Under the pieces are notes generated by a model. The model was given only the letters and a program-made list of their open reading frames with translations, made no database searches and was not told the origin of the DNA. From Cyclaneusma minus (lineage: Eukaryota; Ascomycota; Leotiomycetes; Marthamycetales; Marthamycetaceae): a stretch of DNA of 64,000 bases. The stretch lies in the NCBI GenBank assembly GCA_037179335.1, contig JAKZHN010000006.1, positions 930,001-994,000 on the forward strand. Direction: 5' to 3'. Both the position numbers and the translations under genes were made by a program. Each line of letters opens with the position of its first letter. Position 1 is the first letter of the stretch. Below, one piece after another: positions 20,675 to 31,807 of the stretch.

Positions 20675-21826
20675 TGTATCAATACTATCTCCCCTGCCGA
20701 GCTGAATGGGAACAGCCGCTGCAAGGCTCTCGATATGTAGGTGATACAATTTCAGCTACTCGTCTCTGTTAAGCAGACTGCATAAAGATGGCGTGAATAT
20801 AAGGATATGGCGGGGTCCCGACTATTCAGTGAACTATTTGGTACACTTCTTCGCCTTCGCCGCAGCTATTCTAGCTTCTTTCCTGCCCGTGTATCTTAGG
20901 AACATTCACTTTCGAGGGCATCGACATGCCCTTTGGAACCATGTCCTTCGCTGAAGCAAAGCCCCTCGACTTGGCCTGGAATACGTTTGTCGGACGCTCT
21001 CTGCAGACATTCTTTGGCTGGTTCGCCTATCGGACTTTCACAAATATCTTGATGGAAATTTGCGAGAAGCATCACATTGAGTACGAGTTATATGCGGCGA
21101 TTGCCTTGGCGACCACACGGTACGTGGCGTTCTGGCCTGTTTGCAAAAGTGTTTTCAGTATGTAAAGCTGGGAAGAGTCGGTGGGCCATGTTGTGGATTT
21201 TGGTAACCATCATTTGGCTGGCCTTTTTCCCGCAGGTGATCACATATTCCGATGTAACTTACTCAGGCACAGCGCTATTTGGTAACAGTACAGATATCAG
21301 CCATTACAGCTGGTATGTATGGTGCCTGAATGACACCGCCTATGGTCTCTACGTGGACAACGCCCAGGACTATAGTAATGATGACAAGGTTCTGTGGCAA
21401 ACTTATAGTGATACCAGTTGCGTCAATTGGTGGCCGTTGACGGATCTCAGCCTCTCTCCGCCATATCTGAAGTATACATACTTGAATGATTCAAGCAATT
21501 ACGAATGCGTCCCAGACTTCGGTCACTACTCCTGGGGATTTAACTACGCCTTTCTCCTTGTAACATCCGCATTAACCGGCTTCTGGGTTCTTGTCACCTA
21601 TCTCTTATGGGTACGCACACACTTCACATCACAGCTCGTGCAAAAGCGGCGCAAAGTTGGAAATTTCCGATTGGTGCTCGATTTTGCAGACGCCATTCGA
21701 AGCGAATTCGGCGACAACTATGGAGCGTACTCAGAAGAAGAGATTGTGAAGATGCTGAGAAAGAGAGAGAAAGCGGGTATGTGGTGGAGAAGGATGATGG
21801 GAAAGGTGCGTCGACTGCGAGACTGA
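20675..21826 (+). pseudogene. Frameshifted fungal multi-pass membrane protein gene
   Basis: The coding content of one protein is spread over several frames. In order: CINTISPAELNGNSRCKALD (from 20675), a 40-nt intron (20737-20776), LHKDG, REYKDMA, GPDYSVNYLVHFFAFAAAIL, FTFEGIDMPFGTMSFAEAKP and TLVGR-like sequence, then from about 21150 an intact 220-residue tail. Frame changes fall near 20792, 20812, 20902 and at an AAAA run at 21145-21148. Joined by eye, the pieces match a family of fungal membrane proteins of unknown function that I recall by the blocks GPDYSVNY and PFGTMSFAEAKPLDLAWN. Hydrophobic helices remain at about 20845-20890, 21190-21240 and 21550-21610. The 5' end cannot be found. 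Either the gene is dead or there are several assembly indels; neighbouring genes are intact, which favours decay. Confidence 0.75.
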
Positions 21827-22764
21827 GATTGAAGAGTGGGGTGGAGGGAAAGAAGCTGGAGGTGGAATGGGATAGAGATTATGGGTGAAAGAGGCGCTGT
21901 TGATGGACGAAGAATACGGAGTATTTTGTGGTGCAGGGTCGGGCGGAGTATGTGGATTGTTGGGCGATAGTAATTCATAATACACGAATACAGGGGGACG
22001 AAGTCACGAAAGAAGTCTGCACCTCTTTTCTAAAATGAATGTGTAGCAGCGGTCGGAGTGGACTTCTGTCAACTTGTGGTCCTTTTTTTATGGAAGGGTA
22101 CCACCATATATACGAATTATGGGAACATTATATCAACACATGGGAGTGAGTGGTCGAGTGGTTGATGGTTTGAGCTGGTCTTGCCTGAGAGCCCTTCCCT
22201 CCATGCCTGAGATTATACGGCAGGAGGGAACTGTTGTGGGATCCTTTTTTTCTTCATTTTTGAATTTCTTTTGCATTGCCTGAATCCTGAATTTCAATTC
22301 CTCTCCCCCTGGGTTGTCGAGCAGCCCAGCATATCGCAGCCCAGTATATTCCACCATTCCAGATCCTTTGGGATATGGGGTTGTAATCATTCGGGATACT
22401 GCCAATAGTCTGGGATATTCTTAATTACTATATCCCCAATGATTGGAGATATTCCTAATCACTTCAAATGATGGAGTGGGTTTCAGACAGGCAGCAAAAC
22501 GGGAGCAGGTAGACGGTATGTGATATATTGTGTCGCAAAAGGGAGGAAAGCCTTGAATAGCAATGATCTGTCTGTCCAGGAACCTCCAACGCCCTGCATG
22601 CTAAAATTGCGCCAGCAAAATCATGTGCTGTCGGCCATGCTATCCCTACAGCCCTTTCCCATGTCTCCAAGCTACCGATGATGATCGTTATGCAAGTTGT
22701 GCTTCATAAACCCGCATAACGCCTGTCCACTCTCGCCAAAACAATGTCGGAATCACAAAACAAC
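21827..22764. other. Non-coding stretch between pseudogene and RAD54 gene
   Basis: Contains the 3' flanks of both neighbours and a 19-nt-period array at about 22369-22464. Only short chance frames occur. Confidence 0.5.
22369..22464. repeat. 19-nt-period array, locus E
   Basis: Two exact 19-nt units, gggatactgccaatagtct (22393) and gggatattcttaattacta (22412), are flanked by a 23-nt unit before, and by a partial 14-nt and a 20-nt unit (ggagatattcctaatcactt, 22445) after. They follow the same core pattern as the other loci. Confidence 0.65.
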
Positions 22765-25236
22765 TCAGTGCGAGATGTACTGGAACACAGCAGACACCTC
22801 CTTCTCCCCACACTCCTGCCTCAACAGCAGATCCTGGATCGGCTTCAAACCCGCGTTCACAAAATGATTCCATGTGCTCGTGTCGCCATACAACATGGCC
22901 GGCGCCTTGATGTACTGGTTCCCATCCGGCTTGCACCTTTTACACTTGAACGTATCGTGCGTATCACTCGTCGTATTGCCACGGTACTGGAACAGCTCTC
23001 GCAGACTGTCAATGGTGAAATGTCTTTCCACGTCTTCCGCAGAATCGACAACACATGATGATAGCGATTGTTTGTGAGACTGGCGCTGGAAGATCTTCTC
23101 CTCGATTGTGCCCGTTGCAATGAAGCGGTATACGAAACAGTCCTTCTTTTGACCATCACGCCATACTCTTGCTAGGGCTTGCTGGTCGGCCGCAGGGTTC
23201 CAGTCGGGATCGAAGAGAACGAGGCGGTTGGCGCCGATCAGGTTGAGACCGCAGCCACCTGCTTTACTGCTGAGGAGGAAGACAAACTCCTCGCCATTCG
23301 GGTCGTTGAACTTGTCGACGAGCTTCTGGCGTTTGGTGACATTCATTGTGCCGTCAAGGCGCAGACTGCCGTAACCTCTTGCGCGACAGAGCTTGTCGAA
23401 GACATCCAGGGTCTGGGTGTAGTTGCTAATGAGAACAATCTTGTCATTCGTGTCTTGACGGATTCGAGCAAGCATGCGGTCGAGAACTTGCATTTTTCCG
23501 GAATACCAAGGCTTGACGTCACGGTCTCGGCCTCTGGAGTCTTTGGGGACGTAGTCATCTGGGAACGATGCCTCAGATCCGGGCAAATCATCCGGAAGGT
23601 TCAAGAGGTCCGGATGGTTGCAGAGCTTCTTCAGGATGCCAATTGCTTTCAAGGGCTGGCTTCCCTTGCCCCTGAGTAACGCTTTGATCTCCGGGCTTGT
23701 AAGGAAAAGATTGTATAGATCAAGCTGGAACGGAGCAAGGTTGCAGAAAACCACATGCTCGTACTTGACCGGTAGATACTTGGACAGAATGTCGTTTGTG
23801 CGCCGGATAATGAATTTGTTGACAATCGTGAGTAACTCCTTGATACAATCGTCACCCTTTTTACGGGCCTCGTCTGATCCGGCAGCGTCTCGGCCTCGCA
23901 AAATTGGAAGCTCATACTTCTTTCGAAACTCCGCACGCGAACCAAGGAGGTCAGGGTTGGCGAAACTGATGAGAGAGAAATACTCCATGAGATCGTTCTG
24001 AATGGGAGTACCAGACAGGATTACTCGTCGCGAGACATTGAGACTATTAAGTGCCGTAAAAGTCTGGCTGTCTCCGTTCTTGAGGCGATGACCTTCGTCG
24101 CATAGCATCAGACCAATCTGAGTATTCTTGAGCTCGTCGACATTCAGTCTGAGAGTTTCGTAAGAGACAATAATCACAGGCCGTGTGACGGCTCGGCCGC
24201 TTGCAATAGCCCACTGCCTGAGCTGCTGTGTCAGTTCTTCCTTCGTCGCCTTCCCGTCAATTGCAAATGGCGTGATGGCATCAGGTCCCAGCCATTTGAC
24301 AAGCTCATTTGCCCAATTCCTGACCAAAGACGAGGGACAGGCAATGATTGCCTTCTGTATCGTGCTCTTGCCGGCTTCAGTGGATTGTTTCAGCAGGGTC
24401 CACATCAAGCAAATGCATTGCAGAGTCTTCCCCAGACCCATCTCGTCGGCCATGATACATCCGTTCGCCTTTTCATCTATCATACCCGTCACACATCTGT
24501 ACATAAATTTGACTCCCTCGATCTGATGGGGCCGCAGGACTTTGGCTAATTTCGGATCGATAACGACAGGAACCTTCGGACGTTCACCTTCAACCGCTTT
24601 CTTGATTCCTAATATGTCTGCTAGGCTTTTGTGTACCAATGGGGCGTCCAATGTCGGAGCTTCTGTGCCAGGTACTTCCTTCGCCTCTTCGATCTTCGGC
24701 TTATCGTCAACAGTGGGATCGTAGAGCACAATCGCGAACTCTCCGCTCGGGTCATGTAAAGGCTTCGCGACGAATACCGCTCCGGTCCGTAATCCCAAGG
24801 TTGGTGGCGGCCTACTTGGGTTGTAGCCTCCCGCATTCTTGTTCATCAATGGCACCGCAAATCGCTTTCTGAACATTGTCTCTTTGTCTTTGACCTGGAA
24901 GACTGGAAACTTATTTGCATCTCGATTGGCCAATGCCAGTCGGTCCTCGTTCGTCCATGCCTTCTCTGCGCCATCTTCAGCACCATCAGCACCACTGTAA
25001 TCGACCTTCTTTCGCTTGCGCAAGGGCTTCTCTGTAGTTCGAGTAACAGTGGCTGATCCTGGGCACTTGAAGGGCTTGATCAAGCGGTCGGCAGATTGAG
25101 GTGTTGCCCCATACAGGCGTGGCGGCGCTTTCTTGGGCTTCGGAGTGTTCTTCTGGTCCTGGGTAGGCGTGATTGTTTCCACAGTCCTGCACGCAATCAG
25201 CAGGGGATAAAGTACACAAGGCAGCAAAGCTTACAT
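22765..25236 (-). CDS. rad54: DNA repair and recombination protein RAD54 (SNF2 family ATPase)
   Basis: Main exon 25186-22765 plus two bases (25236-25235) of the start codon in exon 1, giving 807 aa. The 48-nt intron 25187-25234 (GTAAGC, CTGAT branch, GTGCAG) interrupts the ATG, so splicing makes ATG ACT GTG GAA; no other in-frame ATG precedes the conserved N-terminal block RLIKPFKCPGS. The SNF2 domain shows DEMGLGKT (Walker A), DEGH (Walker B), SGTPIQNDLMEYFSL, and in the helicase C lobe LSSKAGGCGLNLIGANRL and the closing ARVWRDGQKKDCFVYRF. A zinc-like CKRCKPDG lies near the C-terminus. Rad54 moves on double-stranded DNA, remodels chromatin and helps the Rad51 filament invade the homologous duplex in the nucleus. 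Length fits fungal orthologues. Identity is very secure; the start model is my inference from splice signals. Confidence 0.93.
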
Positions 25237-25628
25237 GATTATGAGAGCGAGCCTTGTACCCTTGTGACTTCTTGCCAATTTTCAGGCAGCTCGCAGGTCG
25301 TGGTAAAGCGCGGATTGCTGATGTCGAAGTCGCCACCTGGATTCGTTGTTGCGAGAGGCGAGAGGAAAAGAGACGCGCTGGCTCGCGCTCCGGCTTGGCT
25401 AGGCTAACGCGAAGCGAAGGCTAGGTCACGTGACTCTTATCTCTTTATCGCTCGCCACGGTTTCATCAACATTTTCCAGCACAGGTACTTGGAATGCCTT
25501 CTGTTTTGTGACTTGTGAGCTTATTATTATTGGTTTTAGGTCCTTTGCTGTTTATACAAGAGAAGCTAGCCCCATCCTCGCCGTTTCCCGCTTCCAATGA
25601 TACTCTCTCGTTACCGCCGGGTTCAGTG
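25237..25628. other. RAD54 promoter and leader region
   Basis: About 390 bp between the RAD54 start and the end of the decayed kelch gene. It must hold the RAD54 promoter and 5' leader; the leader read back from 25236 to about 25440 has no upstream ATG. A CACGTG hexamer lies near 25427. Confidence 0.45.
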
Positions 25629-26806
25629 TCATGGAAGGTTAGTCCTCGTCTGTCCGGCGTTGCCGTCTGTGATCGGCCTTCCATCAGCCTCTGCCACGAC
25701 CATCTTTCCAGCAAGTTCAGCGGCCGACCTCATCGAATCCAATTCCGCCGGATAAGCAGTCGTGTCGCCCTCTGCTTCCTGGATCCTGTGAGCTCCTTCG
25801 ACCGGATTACCCCCTAATGGTTGCTCGCTCGCCACGCCTGCATTGCTCCCTCTGCTTTTTTGTTCTGTTTCAACAGCAGTAGCAACCTTTTCCTGCTTCC
25901 TCTTCCTCCTGCAAAAGTACCAGGCTCCAAATGCAATCAACAGGACAGCTACAACCCCGCCAATGACCCCTCCTGCAATCGCACCGACGTTCAATGAACT
26001 TGAACCCCAATGAGGGCCTGCACACCTGCAGACACTGCATACGGTAGTGCACCGTATGTGAACACCGAGCCCCAACCATTCGCAGAGTCTTCAGTGAGAT
26101 TGTAAATAGCGACAGATTTATACTCCCAATCGCAATTACCCGTGACGTTTGGAGATGACAAGTGTGACCCCAACGCGGCGCTGAACCTGAATACGTTTTG
26201 AGCCAGGAGAAGGAGGGGATGGAGAGGACCCAGATATCGTCGTAAACAGTGGACAGACCGTCCCAGCCGCCATATATGTATATATTGTGGCTAGAATTAT
26301 CCGGTGCCGATACCATTACAGAGCAGAAATCGACGCGCGGTTGGGGGGTAGTCCCGCTGATAATCTGGGTATACCATCCGTTGCTTGTGGTGTCCGAGTC
26401 TGTATCATTGAGCGTGGAGAAGTCGAAAATGTCTATCTGGTTCATTTGCAGGAGTTGAAGGGTAGAAGGAGGACCCGTGGCGCCGCCAAATGCCACGATG
26501 ATGCCATGTCTGAATAATAACATGTTTTGGTTGAGCTTACACTGTTTGCAGTTAGGTTGAAAGCTGAAAAGCTTTCGAGACCTCCATCAATGAACACCAT
26601 ATCTCCCTTGACTTGACTCTGATGATACCATCGGCTAAGAATATTAATGAAAGGATTCCGTAACTCCAGTCAGTGTGCAAAAGACAGGTAAACATGACTT
26701 GCCTGCAAAAATTGGCAAGTGGGTCTACCCCCCATGGCGTAGTGTCAGCCGTTATTTGGTCTGAGAGAAGCAAGAGCATGAACATGCAACCGTAAAGGAA
26801 ATGCAT
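25629..26806 (-). pseudogene. Decayed kelch-repeat, single-pass membrane protein gene
   Basis: The N-terminal exon (26806-26703) has a signal peptide, MHFLYGCMFMLLLLSDQITA. A 68-nt intron with a GC donor (GCAAGT...TTAG, 26702-26635) follows, then RWYHQSQVKGDMVFIDGGLE, the start of kelch repeat 1. The next recognisable block is FRHGIIVAFGGATG and DNSSHNIYIYGGWDG, so roughly 200 residues of central repeats expected for this family are missing. Further on, the frame changes near 26150 (between GHTCHL and NVTGNCDWEYKS) and again near 26015. The last part has a transmembrane helix (VGAIAGGVIGGVVAVLLIAF) followed by a basic, disordered tail ending at 25629. Intact relatives are fungal cell-surface proteins of unknown role with a kelch propeller outside. 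The deletion and two frameshifts argue that the gene is dead. Confidence 0.75.
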
Positions 26807-29177
26807 TGTCCTGGTGGTAGAGCCTCCACCTCTATGAATCTATATCAACATTTTCTTTCACGAATACCTTCAAAGGCGGCCCAACATTGGAAAGTCAGCC
26901 CCAAGCACGCATAAAGTTACTAGTGTCACCAGAGACGCCCATGTCACACAATTGGCTCACAAGGTCGCGCAGCTACCTAGGTAGGTACTTATCTGGGAAG
27001 ATAGGCTTGAACTTGTTACCTCCAAAGCAGCCACATATGGAAAACGGCAGAGACACGCCATCAGGTCCTGACAACCCAGCCTTGTCTTCGTTCCAGTTTC
27101 TTACATTTCAAGCAATGATATTCTAACACTCATCTGATTGATATCCGAGATTTGGAACCAAAAAGTCTACGTCCCTACAAAATCCATTCTCCTTCTCCGG
27201 AAAGTCGAAATCTAGCCGCTCAAAAGAACGGCAAACTATTTGCATCATGCATCTCCCACATGGCCCGCTCCCGCCTGCAGGCATTCTTCAGGACGAGCGA
27301 TGGCAGACAAAGTCTCGGTAAGCCGCAGCAAGTATCTAGGGGCGTCGCTCAGAATATAGTCTGCTTCTCTGGTAGCAGCCTCGAAATAAGTCTGGTTGGT
27401 TTGTCCGATCAAGAGAGCAGAGACGCCTAAGGGAGGCTGGGTCGCCTACGGCTCCTGATTTTTGTCAATCTAGTCCCCCTTTATCCCACCACCGTCTTCG
27501 AAAGCGTTTGACGATGAGGCTGGGAAAGAAGGAGAGCAACTCACCCTCGCCATCCTGTAACGTCGCTCCATCCAACCAGATAACGGGAGCCGCATACCTA
27601 CTCTAAGGCAGACACTGTTTCCCAATCGACAACGGGCACTTTATCATCTGGAAATGGCTTCTTTCCGAACACTGAGAGCTCTGGATTATACAGTTCGAGG
27701 AGTGCGAAGCTGCCACGGTCCCGTATTCCCATATAGGTACCGTTGCGCCACACCCCCCCTTCCGCTAAGGTAACGCGAAAGAGGTCGCTGATCAGTAATC
27801 GGTACCTAGGTACCAGGTACATGTAAGGTACCGTATAAATACGGTACGAAAAATACCTAGACTGTTTAAATCGAATAGACGGTATAATTTCCGTATAACT
27901 CAGCGGAACGGTACGTTTTTTTCAAACGGTTCTCGTTCCCAAGAATGGAATTTCTTGATTTTTTTGCAAAAACCCAGCTAATTTAATTGGAAATGGAACT
28001 TGCGTCTATTTACTGGCAACTAAAAAACCGTTAAGAACTTGCAAACGGTTGTCGAAGTTGTCAACCGTTTTCCAAGATAGGTTTCTATACCTAGGTAGGT
28101 AGTTTTTGAGGTTGAAAACCGTGTATCTACCTACACCTAGGTAGGTAGGTACCTATACAGTGCTTCCATTCTCAGACCCCCCCCCCCCCCCGGCCCGCAG
28201 CCCGCTCCGCTAAGGTAGGTTCCTACCCCATCCTCAAGCCGGGCTAACGTTGGTTGGATTTCACAAAGTTCCCTGTCGTTTCCAAGTAAAATATCAGTAT
28301 TTGTCGGTTCTGGAAATAGCTATCGTTACTCAAAACATCTGTCGCCATTCAAACTACCTGTCGATTACCCATCTCTATATCCCTTTTAGGCAAAGCGCCT
28401 AGATTACCTATATAATAACCATTATTTTCCATGTTTTGTTGTACATCGACCTGGTTTCCAAAAGTCTTTTCTCGGGCCGAGGAAGTCGCTGGGAAAAAGT
28501 CAGCAGCATCGTGTTATTTCACTCACTTTCACGATCACGCTTTGTCGGTCAGGAGTCCCAGGCAATCTCAATCATCCTTATATTCCCCTTCCATCCAAGC
28601 TACCTAGTACATATCTCGAGGCTTCCATTCTACCCCATCCTTTCGCGATCCCAGGACAGGGGTATGAAATGGATCCAAAAAGCAGAATGCAGCAACGCCA
28701 ACCAAACGTCATGAGTCCATGCCTCCGTATTGCCACGCGCCAGTCCGCCCAACCCGTTCATACCTATCCATTACATTAAGGTAGTCTTACAGCTCATGAG
28801 GCAGGCGCTCAAAAACGCCAAAAAGACTCGCGCCACGAAAGTACAGGTAAGCATCATCAACATAGTCGCATACGTAGCAGTTCTCATGACAAAACAGTGT
28901 TACGAGGCCGTGAGATCCGTCCTCCGCTGAAATTGTGGATAGAAGCAAAGCTTGGGTCCTTCAGCACACAATAGTCAAAGATCTGCTGTTGACGAGCAGA
29001 CCGACGCAAAAGTTTCTAAGACCGGCAACGACTACGGTCAGGGTTCGTACCAGAAAGAGCAGGCCGACACAGTAGTCCACGTCAAAGAAGTCCAGGCGAA
29101 AATGGCCTTTTCGGAATGCTTCTCTCCACAAAACGAGCTCGGGACTCGGGAGGCCAAGCGAACCAGGAGCACGCACG
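26807..29177. other. Long gene-free interval rich in low-complexity sequence
   Basis: About 2.4 kb. A frame at 27598-27822 (minus) encoding GVWRNGTYMGIRDRGSFALL and ending WETVSALE looks like the tail of some protein but has no recognisable start or partner exon; it may be a gene fragment. From 27780 to 28160 the DNA is AT-rich with many TACCTAGGTAGGT-type palindromes, then a C14-type homopolymer near 28177-28190. The last 700 bp are the 3' flank of crzA. Confidence 0.5.
27790..28192. repeat. CCTAGGTAGGTACC palindromic microsatellite zone and poly-C run
   Basis: Repeated words ggtacc, cctaggtaggt and gtaggtagg occur at 27800-27830, 28090-28105 and 28136-28155, ending in a run of about 14 C at 28177-28190. 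Related words occur near 26976, 32450 and 44398. Such palindromic low-complexity clusters are common in fungal intergenic DNA. Confidence 0.6.
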
Positions 29178-31807
29178 CTAGGGCGACCCAAAAAACACAT
29201 CGTTCATGTCGTTAATGTCGACGCCATCGCTTCTAAACATCTCGTTTCCCATTTCCATAGCTCCCATGTTGAAATCTTCTTCGAACTTGCCTCCGTCAAG
29301 CAATAAGCCAGGATTTTGTTCCAGCACAGGAAGACCATGGTCGCCATCGAGGCCGTGTGGGAATGACTGCATAAAAATGGCGTCCTGCTCATCCATGGAC
29401 ATGGTCGGCATAGTTGGCAGGTGGTCGATCATACCGTGGTTCGAGGACTGACTGCGGTCGAATGCTCGAGGACTGAGATAATCCGGACTGCTGACGGTAT
29501 GGGAGAAGGACGCATTGCTGTGTTGTGAGCTGGGGCGGAGCTGGTCAAAGTCGAGGTAAGGAGTGGCGCCAGTGCTTGGTGCAGGAGAGGAAGAGAGGAC
29601 TAGCTCAGGGGGTGTATTGTAGTTGCTATGGGGCGTTCTGGGCGTATTTGATTGCTGTGGCATGCTGGTGACGGAATGGCGGTTTCTTGAGTGGGTTGAA
29701 TGAGTGTGTGACTGCGAAGACATGGCGGCGGGACTTGTCGCTGATTGGATTTGCTGAGGAGAGACGTAGTCGTTACCATTGGTCATGGGCAAGTTGTAAT
29801 CTGCTGCATTCATGGACGAGTCGGCTTCCGAGTACTGGAAGCTGGACGCGCTGATATATGATGCCGTGCTTGCTGTGAACTGACTGACATTTCCGAATGG
29901 TTGGTCGTCGAGGATGGCAATGTCTCGAGGTGGCGATGGGCTGAATGAAGAGTCTTCCGAGTAGTCTGATGTTGAGGAAGATGAAGACATGGCCTTGTTC
30001 TTGCTCCTTGTCCTGTTCGACTTCTCGGCTCTCTTCTCATCATCCGGTCGGTTTTTCCTTGGCCGTCCTCGCTTCACAACTTTCTTGACTATACCCTCGA
30101 AGGCACCAACGCACATGCCTCGTTGGCGATGTCTTGTCAGTGCATCGTGCCGGGCGAAACTGTTCCCGCAGGCACAATCATATGGCTTGGAACCAGAATG
30201 AATCTTCAGATGCCTCTTCAGGTCGTGCTGGCGGACGAAACATTTTTGACAACTCGGGCACTGGAACTGTCGATCTCCCAAATGAGTTTGCACATGCGAC
30301 TTGATGTTTTCTTTGCGCCCGAAGCGCTTTGCGCAGGAGGGATACAGACAGACCCATTTGCCGTCAGACGCGTCGGGTCCGTGAATGTAGTTGCTGATCT
30401 CTTCAGTGGTGACGCCAGTATCGGTGATAGTCTCCTCCAAGTTGATGTTCTCTACGGATCTGGGGCTTGCTGCAGGGCGGGCAGAAGAGCCGCTTTGCAC
30501 CGAGTTCTTGCGACCTTCGGAAGACGGATTAGCCGACATTGGTGCTGACATTGTTGACCTGCTTGAGAACGGATCCGAGAGATGCGGCATTCGCTGAGAG
30601 ATCTGAGGAGACGAAGGCTGTGACATCTGTGCAGAGAAATTCGAAGTCGTAGGCGAGTAGAAAGACGATTCGTAGGCGGCACCCCCAGGGCTCCTAAACT
30701 CCATGCTCAGATTGCCCATGTTCATGTAGCTTGGGCCTGGCATAGGGGCCGAATCGAAGGCGCTTTTAGAAGGCAGTGGTGCTGTTCCAGGTGGCGAAGG
30801 TACTTTGGGACTCTGCGCATCTTGACGCATCTCATCAAAATTAGTCCTTGTCCGTTGATTGCTTCGATTTCGAATAGGCTTCACAGTCTCCATGGCGACG
30901 TCTTCATTTTGGACGATCCTCCGATTTCGAATAGGCTTAATAGTCTCCATATTGACATCTTCATCTTGAAAGGTCTCGGAAAACGGCGATTGGAGAACAA
31001 TGTTCGTCTGCTTTGACCTGTTGTATGGCGTAGTAGCTGGTGTGAGGGGGAAGTAGCCTGGAGATTTTGTGTCAGAGACCATCGTATGCGATTCAGACAC
31101 GAAGAAAGGAACTGATAAATAGCCACTGAACTAGTGTACTTACTGGATGATTGTAGGTTTGAAGGTGTTAATGGTCTGGTTGGTTCGGAACCCAGATCCT
31201 CATATTTCGCGACTGTGCTAGCAATACCATCACTTATTCTCCTTGGTCTAGTAGAAGTGGTGTTGTTATTGCTGTTGGCTCCCCAGTTTTGGTTGTTCAT
31301 CTGAGTCTGATATGAGACTGGGAATGCCAAGTAGGCCGACGGCGTGGGAAATTCGCCTTCAAACAGGCTGAAGTCGGAGGCCCCGAGGTTTTGTGAGTAG
31401 TTGGTCGGGTCGACTTTGATTATCGTATTGACGGGTCCGGGGTATGGATTGATAGATGCGGCGTCAAAAGATTGTCGCAATGGCGAATTCTGTGGCGATG
31501 CCAGGTAGTTATCGTTTACTACCTGATGGTGAAGTCGGCCCGGGCCGAGGGGTCTATGCTGCTGCGCTTCTCGCAATAGATGCTGTTGTGTTTGTTGTAA
31601 TCCTTGGTTAGTGATACTTACCGATTGTTCCTGCGGGGATCGTAGTGGTTGTCGTTGGTCTAAGCTCGAACCTCGTCGATGTGAGGCATGTCGTTGGAGC
31701 TTTGGCAGGAGGGGAACCTTCGTGGCGTCGAATGCCGATGGTGTCGAATTTTGTCGTCGATGTTGTCGTTGGCGTTGGTGAAGGTTGTTGGCTGGATTGG
31801 ACAGCAT
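29178..31807 (-). CDS. crzA: CrzA/Crz1-type calcineurin-responsive C2H2 transcription factor
   Basis: Two coding exons, 31807-31144 and 31057-29178, giving 847 aa; the 86-nt intron has GTAAGT and CCAG ends. The protein is largely disordered, rich in Ser, Gln, Asn and Pro. The DNA-binding region shows an atypical first finger (CLYPSCAKRFGRKENIKSH), a standard C2H2 finger (CPSCQKCFVRQHDLKRH) and a third finger (CACGNSFARHDALTRH), followed by basic VKRGRPRKNRP. The preceding helix TTEEISNYIHGPDASDGKW is also typical of Crz1 proteins. Dephosphorylation by calcineurin sends Crz1 to the nucleus to activate calcium, cell-wall and ion-stress genes. The start is uncertain: coding-like sequence (FNDTHSELDLSIQ) continues upstream of the chosen ATG in the same frame to a possible acceptor at 31862, so a further 5' exon may exist. 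Confidence 0.9.

Noticed and set aside
25237..25336. Start of RAD54 at 25336 with MATSTSAIRALP
   Set aside because: The first codon there is GTG, not ATG, and its frame does not join the RAD54 frame at the clear splice site. The split ATG fits better.
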